A DNA stretch of 64,000 nucleotides, from positions 62,001-126,000 of the forward strand of contig CACAFZ010000001.1 in NCBI GenBank assembly GCA_902531885.1. Reading direction: 5' to 3'. Below are positions 25,833 to 34,678 of this stretch, piece by piece. Both the position numbers and the translations under genes were made by a program. The notes beneath the pieces were generated by a model. It made no database searches. It was not told where the DNA came from and worked only from the letters and a program-made list of their open reading frames with translations. How positions within the stretch are numbered: position 1 is the first letter of the stretch; every line of letters begins with the position of its first letter. Source of the stretch: an uncultured Pelagibacteraceae bacterium. GTDB taxonomy: Bacteria; Pseudomonadota; Alphaproteobacteria; Pelagibacterales; Pelagibacteraceae.

Positions 25833-27452
25833 ATGTCCAGAGAAGTAATGGAATATGATGTTGTAATAGTTGGAGGTGGACCATCAGGTCTTGCCACGGC
25901 TATAAAATTAAAACAACTTAAATCAGATTTGAATGTATGTATTTTAGAAAAAGGGTCAGAAATTGGTGCCCATATTTTATCAGGAAATGTTTTTGAAACT
26001 AGAGCACTTGACGAATTAATTCCAAATTGGAAAGAATTAAACTCACCAATTAAAACAAAAGTAACAAAAGAAAAATTTTTATTTTTAGGAAAAACCAAAT
26101 CATTAAGTTGGCCAACTTGGTTGCTACCAAAAGTTCAACAAAATCATAAAAATTATATTATAAGTTTAGCAAACCTTTGTAGATGGCTAGCAGAACAAGC
26201 AGAAGGTTTAGGAGTAGAAATTTTTCCAGGATTCCCTGCGAGTGAAATATTATATCATGAAGATGGATCTGTGAAAGGAGTGGCAACTCAAGACATGGGT
26301 TTAGACAAAGAAGGAAATAAAAAAGATAGTTTCGAGTCTGGTATGGAGCTCCATGCTAAAGTTACAGTTTTTGCAGAAGGATGTAGAGGACATTTAGGAA
26401 AAGAATTAATTAAAAAATTTGAATTAGATAAAGGAAAAGATCCACAACAATATGGAATTGGCTTTAAAGAAATTTGGGAAATAAAAGACAATAATCATCA
26501 AGAAGGAATGGTCATGCACACTGCAGGTTGGCCGTTAGATAAAAATACTTATGGTGGAAGTTTTATATACCATGCAGAAAACAAACAAGTCTTCCTTGGA
26601 TATGTAATAGGTTTGGATTATAAAAATCCGCATCTTTCTCCTTTCGATGAATTTCAAAGATTTAAAACTCATCCAGCAATTAAAAAAATAATTGAAGGTG
26701 GAAAAAGAATTTCATATGGAGCTAGAGCACTAATAGAAGGAGGATTACAAAGTCTTCCGAAAATGTTTATGCCTGGGGCACTACTAGTTGGCTGTGATGC
26801 AGGAACTTTAAATATGCCAAAAATAAAAGGATCACACACTGCAATGAAAAGCGGAATGATTGCTGCAGAAACAATAATTGATTATATAAATGATAAAAAA
26901 AATCTTTCTAATTATGAAGATAAATTTAAAAAAAGTTGGGTATATAAAGAATTACATGCCGCAAGAAATGTTAAACCAAGTTTTAGCTGGGGATTATTTT
27001 TAGCAATAATTTTTACTGGCATTGATCAAATTTTATTTAGAGGAAAATTACCTTTTACTTTGAAACACAAACATGCTGACCATGACACTTTAAAATTAGC
27101 AAAAGATATGCCCAAAATTGATTATCCCAAACCAGACAACATTATTACTTTTGATAAAACAAGTTCAGTTTATTTAACTGGAACTAATCATGCAGATAAC
27201 CAGCCAGTACATTTAAAGTTAAAAAACCCTGATTTACCAATAAAATATACACTTGATAAATATGATGAGCCTGCTCAAAGATATTGCCCAGTTGGAGTTT
27301 ATGAAGTTCAAGTTGAGAATAATGTTTCAAAATTTGTTATAAATTCACAAAACTGCATACACTGTAAAACCTGTGATATTAAAGAACCTTCCCAAAATAT
27401 TACCTGGGTAACACCCGAAGGTGGTGGTGGACCTAAATATGGTAATATGTAA
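25833..27452 (+). CDS. Electron transfer flavoprotein-ubiquinone oxidoreductase
   Basis: The 539-residue protein begins with a GxGxxG FAD motif (VVIVGGGPSGLA). It contains the membrane-associating region after about residue 390 and ends with a ferredoxin-like 4Fe-4S site whose cysteines are in YCPVGVYEV and NCIHCKTCDIK. It moves electrons from reduced ETF to ubiquinone, completing the chain from the dehydrogenases to the respiratory pool. It meets the oppositely oriented 2OG oxygenase gene with a 2-base gap. Confidence 0.93.
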   Translation: MSREVMEYDVVIVGGGPSGLATAIKLKQLKSDLNVCILEKGSEIGAHILSGNVFETRALDELIPNWKELNSPIKTKVTKEKFLFLGKTKSLSWPTWLLPKVQQNHKNYIISLANLCRWLAEQAEGLGVEIFPGFPASEILYHEDGSVKGVATQDMGLDKEGNKKDSFESGMELHAKVTVFAEGCRGHLGKELIKKFELDKGKDPQQYGIGFKEIWEIKDNNHQEGMVMHTAGWPLDKNTYGGSFIYHAENKQVFLGYVIGLDYKNPHLSPFDEFQRFKTHPAIKKIIEGGKRISYGARALIEGGLQSLPKMFMPGALLVGCDAGTLNMPKIKGSHTAMKSGMIAAETIIDYINDKKNLSNYEDKFKKSWVYKELHAARNVKPSFSWGLFLAIIFTGIDQILFRGKLPFTLKHKHADHDTLKLAKDMPKIDYPKPDNIITFDKTSSVYLTGTNHADNQPVHLKLKNPDLPIKYTLDKYDEPAQRYCPVGVYEVQVENNVSKFVINSQNCIHCKTCDIKEPSQNITWVTPEGGGGPKYGNM

Positions 27453-27454
27453 TT

Positions 27455-28231
27455 TTATTTAAATCTAAACAAAAATTTATTTTTAAATCTTTCTATAATA
27501 TTTCTATTATCCCCAAACTTAGGCTCATCTACACCTGGTCTTCTTTTCCAACGAGCATAGAAATATTTTGTTCTTCTAAAAAAAGAATTTTCCTTAATAT
27601 AATAATAGACCGCAATAGATTTTCTACCTTCATTATCAGGACATTTAATTGGATCAGGAAATCCATGATTTGACTCTGTATCAGTTCTAAATACTACAGC
27701 GTTATTAATATGTGGATATACTTTTAAAAAATTATTTTCCATTTTTTGATCCCATAATTCTATTGCACCACCCCAGCTTTTATTCCAATTTTTATTCAAA
27801 TAAATTAGTAGATTTAACATTCTCTTTACTTTTCTTTTCCTAATATAGATGAAATCTGAATGAAGTTTAAGATAACCACCTTTTCTAGACTCATGCATTC
27901 CACCACCAAATAAAGTTGGATCTGGTATTAAACCTGGGATTTTAAATTTATTTTCTAAAATCTTTACGAATGTTTCAGAATTTAAATGATCGATAAAATT
28001 TTGAATAGATTTAGGAAATTGCTTATAATCATCTAATCCTCTTTTTGTTTTTTGAAATAATGCATCACTGCTTGGTCCAAGTCCTTCTGGAAAAGAAAAA
28101 TTTTCACTTACTTTTTCTATTAAATCATCAGGTAAAAAATTTTCTATGTGCGAATGTTGGTAAGGAGTATCTTTTACAAAGATTGTTTTATTATGGTGAT
28201 CAAAAACTTTTTCAGAAGAAAAAATATTCAT
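27455..28231 (-). CDS. 2-oxoglutarate/Fe(II) oxygenase (prolyl-4-hydroxylase-like fold)
   Basis: The 258-residue protein has a facial triad readable as H124-x-D126 (LHSDFIY) and H189 (NHGFP), with R203 (GRKSIAVYYY) as the 2-oxoglutarate ligand. GGAIELWD lies between them. This is the layout of the 2OG-FeII_Oxy_3 group that hydroxylates proteins or sugars. No targeting signal is seen. It converges on the ETF-QO gene and precedes no obvious partner. Confidence 0.78.
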   Translation of the reverse strand: MNIFSSEKVFDHHNKTIFVKDTPYQHSHIENFLPDDLIEKVSENFSFPEGLGPSSDALFQKTKRGLDDYKQFPKSIQNFIDHLNSETFVKILENKFKIPGLIPDPTLFGGGMHESRKGGYLKLHSDFIYIRKRKVKRMLNLLIYLNKNWNKSWGGAIELWDQKMENNFLKVYPHINNAVVFRTDTESNHGFPDPIKCPDNEGRKSIAVYYYIKENSFFRRTKYFYARWKRRPGVDEPKFGDNRNIIERFKNKFLFRFK

Positions 28232-28233
28232 TT

Positions 28234-28608
28234 TTATGATAGATCGATTGCGTGTTTTTTTAAATCTTCAATAGAAATTAGCTTTAAAGTTTTTTCATGA
28301 GTTCTTTTTATGTATATTGGACAACCCTTTCCTGCATCGATAGCTTTAGCATACCATCCCGCACATACACACCAACTGTCACCTTCTTTTAATCCTGGAA
28401 ATCCAAACTCAGGGTGAGGGGTAATTAAATCATTACCAGCTTCTTTACACCATTCCAAAAAATCATTAGTTACTTTTGCACAAACAGTATGAATTCCATG
28501 ATCGTTTTTGTCAGTATTACAACATCCATCTCTTAACCATCCTGTTATAGGATCTAATGAACATTCTTCTAAATCTTCTCCTAAAACATTTTTTTGCTTT
28601 TCAGACAT
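28234..28608 (-). CDS. DUF2237 family protein
   Basis: The 124-residue Cys-rich protein reads NVLGEDLEECSLDPITGWLRDGCC at its N-terminus and GDSWCVCAGWYAKA in the middle, both typical of DUF2237. It has several conserved cysteines and no known role. It overlaps the hisI stop by one base, so the two are cotranscribed. Confidence 0.85.
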   Translation of the reverse strand: MSEKQKNVLGEDLEECSLDPITGWLRDGCCNTDKNDHGIHTVCAKVTNDFLEWCKEAGNDLITPHPEFGFPGLKEGDSWCVCAGWYAKAIDAGKGCPIYIKRTHEKTLKLISIEDLKKHAIDLS

Positions 28609-29075
28609 TAGATTTTTGTGGGATTAGGTTTACCTTTATATACAACATCGGGATCAAATTTTTTTTCGTTTTCTTCAAATTTCATTTCTATTTTTCTTCC
28701 GTTATCTATTTTTCCCATTGGTATTGATCTATAAAAACATGAACGATAGCCAACATGACAACTAGCTCCATCTCCAATATCTACAGACATCCATATTGAA
28801 TCTTGATCATCGTCAATTCTGATTTCTTTTACTTTCTGAATAAATCCACTTGTAGCACCCTTGTGCCAAACTTCTTTTCTTGATCTGCTCCAATAATGAG
28901 CTTCTTTAGTTTCTATAGTTTTTTTAAGTGCCTCAACATTCATATATCCATGCATTAAGATTTCTTTAGTGTTAAAACATGTTGTTACGACGGGAATAAG
29001 TCCATCATTATCAAACTTTGGAGATAACAACTTTCCTTCTTCTATTTCTTTAACATTTTCGCGTTTTTTAAACAT
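28608..29075 (-). CDS. hisI: Phosphoribosyl-AMP cyclohydrolase (histidine biosynthesis)
   Basis: Using the ATG at 29075, the protein has 155 residues. It contains SRSRKEVWHKGATSG (about residue 65) and the zinc ligands in DGASCHVGYRSCFYR, the hallmarks of HisI. A longer version from a GTG at 29096 is possible but has no clear ribosome-binding site. Only the cyclohydrolase is present, without HisE. It diverges from folE across a short gap. Confidence 0.88.
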   Translation of the reverse strand: MFKKRENVKEIEEGKLLSPKFDNDGLIPVVTTCFNTKEILMHGYMNVEALKKTIETKEAHYWSRSRKEVWHKGATSGFIQKVKEIRIDDDQDSIWMSVDIGDGASCHVGYRSCFYRSIPMGKIDNGRKIEMKFEENEKKFDPDVVYKGKPNPTKI

Positions 29076-29153
29076 ATTGGTGCGTTTTATTAGCACATTA
29101 GATGATATATTAAATATTTAAAATTACAAAAAGATATATATATAAAACGACTT

Positions 29154-29759
29154 ATGAAATTAGTTAAAGACATTGAAAAAGAACTATCGAAAGAAAAGAT
29201 TTCCGAACAGGAAGCTGAAGAAGCATTTATAAAAATTTTAAAATGGATAGGAGAAAATCCAAATAGAGAAGGCCTTAAATCAACGCCCAAAAGATTAGTT
29301 AAAGCGTTTAAAGAATATTTTAAAGGTTATAGCGAAGACCCAAATATAATTTTACAAAAAACATTTGGAGATGTTCAAGGATATGATGACATGGTTATTC
29401 AAAAAAATATTTCACTACAAAGTCATTGCGAACACCATATGGCCCCAATAATTGGAGTTGCACATGTTTCTTATATTCCTAAACAAAGAGTAGTAGGATT
29501 AAGTAAATTAGCAAGAGTAGTTGAAGTTTTTTCAAAAAGATTACAAACTCAAGAAAGACTAACAATGCAAATAGCAACTACTTTAATGCAAGCCTTGGAT
29601 GCTAAAGGTGTTGCTGTATCTATTGATGCTACACACCAATGTATGACCATGAGAGGAATAAAAAAAGAACAAGCAACAACAATTACAAATTATTATTTAG
29701 GAAAATTTAAGGAAGATTTAAGTTATCAAAATAGATATTTAAGATTTATAAGTAAGTAA
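29154..29759 (+). CDS. folE: GTP cyclohydrolase I
   Basis: The 201-residue enzyme has the Zn and active-site segment SLQSHCEHHMAPIIG (about residue 83), VVGLSKLARVVEVFSKRLQTQERLT and TTITNYY near the end. It makes dihydroneopterin triphosphate for folate. This is relevant because the demethylases in this window consume THF. Confidence 0.92.
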   Translation: MKLVKDIEKELSKEKISEQEAEEAFIKILKWIGENPNREGLKSTPKRLVKAFKEYFKGYSEDPNIILQKTFGDVQGYDDMVIQKNISLQSHCEHHMAPIIGVAHVSYIPKQRVVGLSKLARVVEVFSKRLQTQERLTMQIATTLMQALDAKGVAVSIDATHQCMTMRGIKKEQATTITNYYLGKFKEDLSYQNRYLRFISK

Positions 29760-29779
29760 ATTTTTCAAAATTAAAAGTC

Positions 29780-30778
29780 ATGTCGGATAAATTTAAAGCA
29801 ATCATAATCAATCAAGATGGTGAAAAATTTTCAAGGGAAATAAAAGAAGTAGATAAAAATTTTTTAGAGGGAGATGTTTTAGTTAAAGTTGATTATTCAG
29901 ATTTAAATTTTAAAGATGCACTAATATTAAACAATGGTGGAAAACTTGTAAAAGAATTTCCGAGAATACCAGGAATTGATTTTTCAGGTAAAGTTGTTGA
30001 AAGTAATGCTGATAACTTTAAAGAAGGAGATGAAGTTGTTATTACAGGATGTAGAGTTGGAGAAATTTCTCATGGTGGATACTCACAATTTGCAAAAGTA
30101 AAAAAAGATTTTCTAGTTAAATTACCAAAAGGCATTTCTACTAAAGAGGCAATGATACTTGGCACTGCAGGTTTTACATCTTTAATGTGTGCTTTTGCAA
30201 TCAAAGCAAGAGAAGAAATTTTATTAGGTGAAAAAGTAAAAGACGTTCTTGTAACTGGAGCAACAGGTGGAGTTGGTTCTATCGCTATTATGGTTTTGTC
30301 TAAATTTGGTTACAATGTTACTGCTGTTACTGGAAAAATGGATAAATCTGATAGCTTAAAAAAACTAGGAGCATCAAGTATTATTGATCGAAAAGAATTT
30401 GAGGGCGAGCCTAAACTTTTAGGAAAAGGTGTTTGGGATGGGGTTGTTGACACAGTAGGTGGAAATATTTTAGCTCATGCAATTTCTCAAACTAAGCACT
30501 CAGGAATTGTTGCGGCATGTGGAAATGCTGGTGGTATTAAATTAAGTACTAGTGTAATGCCTTTTATTTTAAGAGGTGTAAAACTTTGGGGAATAGATTC
30601 TGTAGCAGTAAGCCTTAAAAGAAGAGAATTTGTTTGGAGTCAGGTACCAAACTTAATAGATTTTAACCTTCTAAATGAAACTATAAAAATTGTAAGCATG
30701 AAAGAATTATTAGATATATTTCCTCAAATGCTTAAAGGTCAAACATCAGGTAGAATTGTAGTTGATGTAAATAAATAA
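29780..30778 (+). CDS. acuI: Acryloyl-CoA reductase / YhdH-type NADPH oxidoreductase
   Basis: The 332-residue medium-chain reductase-fold protein has SDLNFKDALI, GIDFSGKVVE, the NADPH motif VTGATGGVGSIAIMVLSKFG (about residue 157) and the C-terminal LKGQTSGRIVVDV. This pattern is typical of the YhdH/AcuI group, which reduces acryloyl-CoA to propionyl-CoA with NADPH. That step detoxifies acrylate from DMSP cleavage, so it pairs logically with the DddP-like gene at 12474. A LysR regulator gene overlaps its stop codon. Confidence 0.82.
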   Translation: MSDKFKAIIINQDGEKFSREIKEVDKNFLEGDVLVKVDYSDLNFKDALILNNGGKLVKEFPRIPGIDFSGKVVESNADNFKEGDEVVITGCRVGEISHGGYSQFAKVKKDFLVKLPKGISTKEAMILGTAGFTSLMCAFAIKAREEILLGEKVKDVLVTGATGGVGSIAIMVLSKFGYNVTAVTGKMDKSDSLKKLGASSIIDRKEFEGEPKLLGKGVWDGVVDTVGGNILAHAISQTKHSGIVAACGNAGGIKLSTSVMPFILRGVKLWGIDSVAVSLKRREFVWSQVPNLIDFNLLNETIKIVSMKELLDIFPQMLKGQTSGRIVVDVNK

Positions 30779-31668
30779 TGGATTGGGATAAGTTAAAAAT
30801 ATTTCATGCTGTAGCAGAAGCAGGAAGTTTTACTAATGCTACTGTAAATTTAAATTTAAGCCAATCTGCAATTAGTAGACAAATCCAATCTTTAGAAGAA
30901 GAATTAAAAGTAAAATTATTCGAAAGACATGCAAGAGGTCTTACGTTGACTGAAAATGGTGAGTATGTTTTTAGAACTGCTCATGAAGTAATAAGTAAGC
31001 TTAAAGAAGTAGAAACAACACTGGGTGATAAAAAAGACAAACCCTCAGGAAAACTAACGGTTACAACAGTAGTTAGCTTTGGAACAACATGGTTGACGCC
31101 TAGAATTCAGGAATTTATGCAATTAAATCCTGAAATTGAGGTTGAACTTATATTTGATGACAAAGAATTAGATTTAAGCACAAGACAAGCAGACATTGGA
31201 ATTTTTATGAGAAGACCGAAGCAGCTTAATTATATTCAGAAAAAACTTATAGATATTAATTACCATATATATGCATCACCAAAATATTTAGAAAAATTTG
31301 GATATCCAAAAACTATTAATGATTTAAATAAGCATAAATTCATATCTTTTGGTAAAGGTGCACCTTCTCCAGTTTATAATCCTGATTGGGCATTAAAACT
31401 TGGAATGAAAGATAATAAAAAGAGAAAAACTGTTATGAAGGTAAATAGTGTATATGGCCTACTTTTAGCAGTTCAAACAGGAGTGGGGCTTGCAGCACTT
31501 CCAGATTATTTAACAGTAAAACAGCCAAATATTGTTAAGGTTTTACCTAACATAGAAGGACCCATAACCGAGGCCCATTTTGTATATCCTCAATCAATGA
31601 AAAATGTTGCCAGGGTTCAAGCTTTTAGAAACTTCCTTTATAGTAAAATCTCAGAGTGGGAGTTTTAA
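30778..31668 (+). CDS. LysR-family transcriptional regulator
   Basis: The 296-residue protein has an N-terminal winged helix-turn-helix (AVAEAGSFTNATVNLNLSQS followed by AISRQIQSLEEEL), a linker helix and a periplasmic-binding-like effector domain from about residue 90. The ATG overlaps the last base of the acuI stop, so it is translated with acuI. It may respond to an acrylate/DMSP metabolite, though LysR proteins usually act on a divergent gene, and here there is none. Confidence 0.88.
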   Translation: MDWDKLKIFHAVAEAGSFTNATVNLNLSQSAISRQIQSLEEELKVKLFERHARGLTLTENGEYVFRTAHEVISKLKEVETTLGDKKDKPSGKLTVTTVVSFGTTWLTPRIQEFMQLNPEIEVELIFDDKELDLSTRQADIGIFMRRPKQLNYIQKKLIDINYHIYASPKYLEKFGYPKTINDLNKHKFISFGKGAPSPVYNPDWALKLGMKDNKKRKTVMKVNSVYGLLLAVQTGVGLAALPDYLTVKQPNIVKVLPNIEGPITEAHFVYPQSMKNVARVQAFRNFLYSKISEWEF

Positions 31669-31693
31669 TACAACCTGCGACAATCAGTGCGAT

Positions 31694-31724
31694 TGATAAC
31701 TATTATCATTGATAATAGTTATCA
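31694..31724. promoter_or_regulatory. Fur-box-like palindrome upstream of the iron-binding-protein gene
   Basis: A perfect 14-bp inverted repeat, TGATAACTATTATC and its complement, is separated by ATT, 43 bases before the ATG of the iron-binding-protein gene. The centre, ATTATCATTGATAAT, is close to the classical GATAATGATAATCATTATC Fur consensus. It is most likely an operator for a Fur-family repressor. The perfect symmetry would also form an RNA hairpin, but no U-tract follows. Confidence 0.6.
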
Positions 31725-31767
31725 TTTTCAATAATATATAAACAAAAGTGCGGGGAAAAAGGTAAAA

Positions 31768-32796
31768 ATGAAAAAAATATCAATTTTAAGTTTAATTCTT
31801 TCATTGATTGTATCCACATTTGCAATCGCAAATGAGGTAAATATTTTCAATGCAAGACATTATAAAGCTGATGCTGAACTTTATGGAAAGTTTACTAAAG
31901 CGACTGGAATTAAAGTAAATTTAATTAACGGAAAATCAGGAGCATTAGAAAAAAGAATGATAGAGGAAGGCGCTGATTCAGCAGCAGACCTTTACATCAC
32001 TGCAGATGCAGGAAGATGTGGTGCTTTTCAAGCAAAAGGTATGACACAAGGTGGATTAACTTCTCCGACAATTAAATCATCAGTTCCAAAAAACTTTAGA
32101 ACATCACACTGGGTAGGAGTAGCAAAGCGAGCAAGAATAATTTATTACTCACCAGAAAGAGTTACTGGTGCTGAACTATCAGGAATGACTTATGAAGGTC
32201 TAGCAGATCCAAAATGGAAAGGTAGATTAGTAATTAGAAAATCAAGTAACATTTACAATAAATCTCTTGTAGCTTCATTAATTGCAAATAATGGAAAAAA
32301 AGCCACTGCAGAATGGGCAAAGGGAGTTGTTGCTAACATGGCAAGACCATCTGAAGGAAACGACAGAGCTCAAATCATGGCAGTAGCCGCTGGAGAAGCA
32401 GACATAGCTGTAGCTAATACATATTATTTGGCTCTTATGTTGTCTGGTAAAAAAGGCGCAGAACAACAGGAAGCTGCAAAAAAAGTTAAAGCATTTTTTC
32501 CAAATCAAGATGGTAGAGGAACTCACATGAATATTAGTTGTGCTGCTCTAGTTAAAGGTGCTCCAAACAAAGCAAACGCTATTGCTCTTGTTGAATTTTT
32601 GCTAACACCTGAATCTCAAGAACACTTTACAAATAATACTTTTGAGTTTCCAATGATTGGTGGTGTTTCGCCAAGTCCACTAGTAGTAAACAACTTGGGA
32701 TTAGATTTTAAACAAGATCTAAAAACAAAAGTTTCTACTTACGGAAAAAATCAAGCTGCTGCATTAGAAGTAATGACAGCTGCTGGATGGAAATAA
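31768..32796 (+). CDS. Ferric iron ABC transporter substrate-binding protein (FutA/FbpA family)
   Basis: The 342-residue periplasmic protein has a signal peptide ending near AIANE. It has the type-2 binding fold with NARHYKADAELYG, ADLYITADAGR and VANTYYLALML, where the paired Tyr residues are the classic Fe(III) ligands. It precedes a two-domain permease and an ATPase, and a Fur-like palindrome lies upstream, so it is an iron uptake receptor. A small Cys-rich ORF and a hairpin follow it. Confidence 0.9.
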   Translation: MKKISILSLILSLIVSTFAIANEVNIFNARHYKADAELYGKFTKATGIKVNLINGKSGALEKRMIEEGADSAADLYITADAGRCGAFQAKGMTQGGLTSPTIKSSVPKNFRTSHWVGVAKRARIIYYSPERVTGAELSGMTYEGLADPKWKGRLVIRKSSNIYNKSLVASLIANNGKKATAEWAKGVVANMARPSEGNDRAQIMAVAAGEADIAVANTYYLALMLSGKKGAEQQEAAKKVKAFFPNQDGRGTHMNISCAALVKGAPNKANAIALVEFLLTPESQEHFTNNTFEFPMIGGVSPSPLVVNNLGLDFKQDLKTKVSTYGKNQAAALEVMTAAGWK

Positions 32797-32799
32797 CCA

Positions 32800-32967
32800 G
32801 TGGTAAAAAAAGAATTTATTACTGATATTGATTATAATAAATCTTCTGAGTCATGTCCTACATGCGCAACAGAGTGTAAAAAAATCAATAACAGAATAAA
32901 TGATAGAGAGTTATATGAATTGGAAACAAAGGAGGTTCCGCACATCCTAAAAGTTTTTAATTTATAG
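32800..32967 (+). CDS. Small Cys-rich ORF (55 aa)
   Basis: A GTG-initiated frame of 55 residues starts 3 bases after the iron-binding-protein stop. It contains SCPTCATECKK, three cysteines as CxxCxxxC near residues 19-26, and is hydrophilic overall. The location inside the iron operon and the cysteine spacing suggest a small metal-binding protein. No Shine-Dalgarno is clear, so it could be chance. Confidence 0.4.
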   Translation: MVKKEFITDIDYNKSSESCPTCATECKKINNRINDRELYELETKEVPHILKVFNL

Positions 32968-32982
32968 ATACTTTCTTGAATT

Positions 32983-33020
32983 AGTGCCTGCGGCACAGGT
33001 TCTCCTTTCTCGCAGGCACT
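32983..33020 (+). other. Intercistronic stem-loop after the iron-binding-protein gene
   Basis: AGTGCCTGCG and CGCAGGCACT make a perfect 10-bp, GC-rich stem around an 18-base loop, unusual in this AT-rich window. No U-tract follows, so it is probably a processing or stabilising element that gives more binding protein than permease, or a partial terminator. Confidence 0.6.
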
Positions 33021-33055
33021 TATAAAAGCTTTCAGATTATAAGGCGGATTATAAT

Positions 33056-34678
33056 ATGAGACAGCTAAATGCCTGGTATATTTCTTCTTTTTTAATCTCT
33101 GTTGTAGTAGCTATTCCAATAATAACAGTTTTTTCAAGTTTTTTTGAAGATACGTCAAATTATTTTGCAATTCTTAAAGAAACTTTTTTTTTCGAATATA
33201 TATTTAATTCACTAACTCTTTTAATTGGAGTTATATTTTTAACATTCATTTTAGGAGTTGGATCAGCATATTTAGTTTCTTTTTATGAGTTTCCTGGTGC
33301 TAATTTTTTTAAATGGGCTCTAATATTATCTTTTGCAGTACCTCCTTATATATATGCTTATTCTTTATTCGCTTTTTTTGAAAATTATGGGACCGCGTTT
33401 ACAATCTTAAAATTTTTGTTTGGAGATGGAAATTACAATAAACATATACCAAAGTTTAGTGGAATGTTTGGTTTGATTTTATCAATCTCTTTCTCATTGT
33501 ATGTTTATGTATATATACTTGCGAGATCGTCATTTATGTATCAGTCACAAAACTTAATAGAATTAGGTAAAAACCTTGGTTTTACAAAATTTAAATCATT
33601 TTATTCAATAATATTACCAGCCGCTCGTCCTGCTATTGTTGCTGGTTTATCATTAGTAGCAATGGAAACATTAGCTGAATTTGGAGCAGTAGATTTTTTT
33701 TCTGTAAATACTCTTACTACCGGTATTTATAATGCTTGGATAACATATGATGACTTGGCATTTGCAAACCGAATATCTTTTTTCCTCTTATTATTTATAT
33801 TTATATTGTTTGTAACTGAAAATTTATCTAGAAAAAAAGCCAGGTATCATTTGGATACAAAAGGTGGTTTTAAGAAAAAGGAAAAAATCAAACTTTACGG
33901 ATCAAAATCTTTTTTTGCATTTTCATTTTGTTTTATTTTATTTTTTTTAAGTTTTTTATTTCCATTAAGTCAAATGTTGTATTGGACAATCAAATTTCCT
34001 GAAAATTTGATTGGCGTAGAAATAATTGATCTTTTACTAAATACTTTATACCTAGTTTCTCTATCAAGTTTAGTCTTAATATTTTTTGCTTTAATATCCA
34101 ATTACGGAAATAGAGTTTCAAATAAAAAGGTTTTAAATATGTTGTCCACTTTATCGATTTCTGGATATGCAATACCAGGAGTAATTCTTGCCATAGCTTT
34201 TATAACTTTTATTGCGTGGTTTGATGAAAATATAATTAAAGAATTAGGATTTTTATCAATTAAAAAGATATTTATTGGTTCGATTTTAGGTTTAGTTCTA
34301 GTTTATTTTGTAAGATTTTATTCATTAGCTTTTAATGGAATAAAATCAGGATATGAAAAAATGAATATTGCCGTAGATGAGAGCGCATATCTTCTTGGAT
34401 ATTCTAAATCAAAAACTTTTTTAAATATTCATGTTCCTTACTTAAGAAATTCACTTTTATTTGTTATTATATTAATTTCACTAGAAATAGTCAGGGAATT
34501 GCCAATTACACTAATTTTGAGACCTTTTAATTTTGAAACTTTCGCAACTACAGCATATATTTCTGCATCTGAGGATTTATTGGAGGCTGCAGCTGTTCCA
34601 TCATTATGTTTGATAGTTATTGCAAGTATCTTTATTTTACTTACGTCTAAATATATTTTAAGAGATAATAATGAGTAA
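33056..34678 (+). CDS. Ferric iron ABC transporter permease, fused two-domain type (FbpB/SfuB)
   Basis: The 540-residue protein has about 12 hydrophobic segments arranged as two homologous permease halves. Coupling loops are LGKNLGFTKFKSFYSIILPAA in the first half (about residue 180) and AYLLGYSKSKTFLNIHVP in the second (about residue 445). It moves iron delivered by the FutA/FbpA-type binding protein. The 3' end overlaps the ATPase gene by 8 bases. Confidence 0.88.
   Translation: MRQLNAWYISSFLISVVVAIPIITVFSSFFEDTSNYFAILKETFFFEYIFNSLTLLIGVIFLTFILGVGSAYLVSFYEFPGANFFKWALILSFAVPPYIYAYSLFAFFENYGTAFTILKFLFGDGNYNKHIPKFSGMFGLILSISFSLYVYVYILARSSFMYQSQNLIELGKNLGFTKFKSFYSIILPAARPAIVAGLSLVAMETLAEFGAVDFFSVNTLTTGIYNAWITYDDLAFANRISFFLLLFIFILFVTENLSRKKARYHLDTKGGFKKKEKIKLYGSKSFFAFSFCFILFFLSFLFPLSQMLYWTIKFPENLIGVEIIDLLLNTLYLVSLSSLVLIFFALISNYGNRVSNKKVLNMLSTLSISGYAIPGVILAIAFITFIAWFDENIIKELGFLSIKKIFIGSILGLVLVYFVRFYSLAFNGIKSGYEKMNIAVDESAYLLGYSKSKTFLNIHVPYLRNSLLFVIILISLEIVRELPITLILRPFNFETFATTAYISASEDLLEAAAVPSLCLIVIASIFILLTSKYILRDNNE

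Noticed and set aside
31694-31724. Rho-independent terminator of the LysR gene
   Set aside because: No T tract follows the stem and the symmetry fits a Fur-type operator better.
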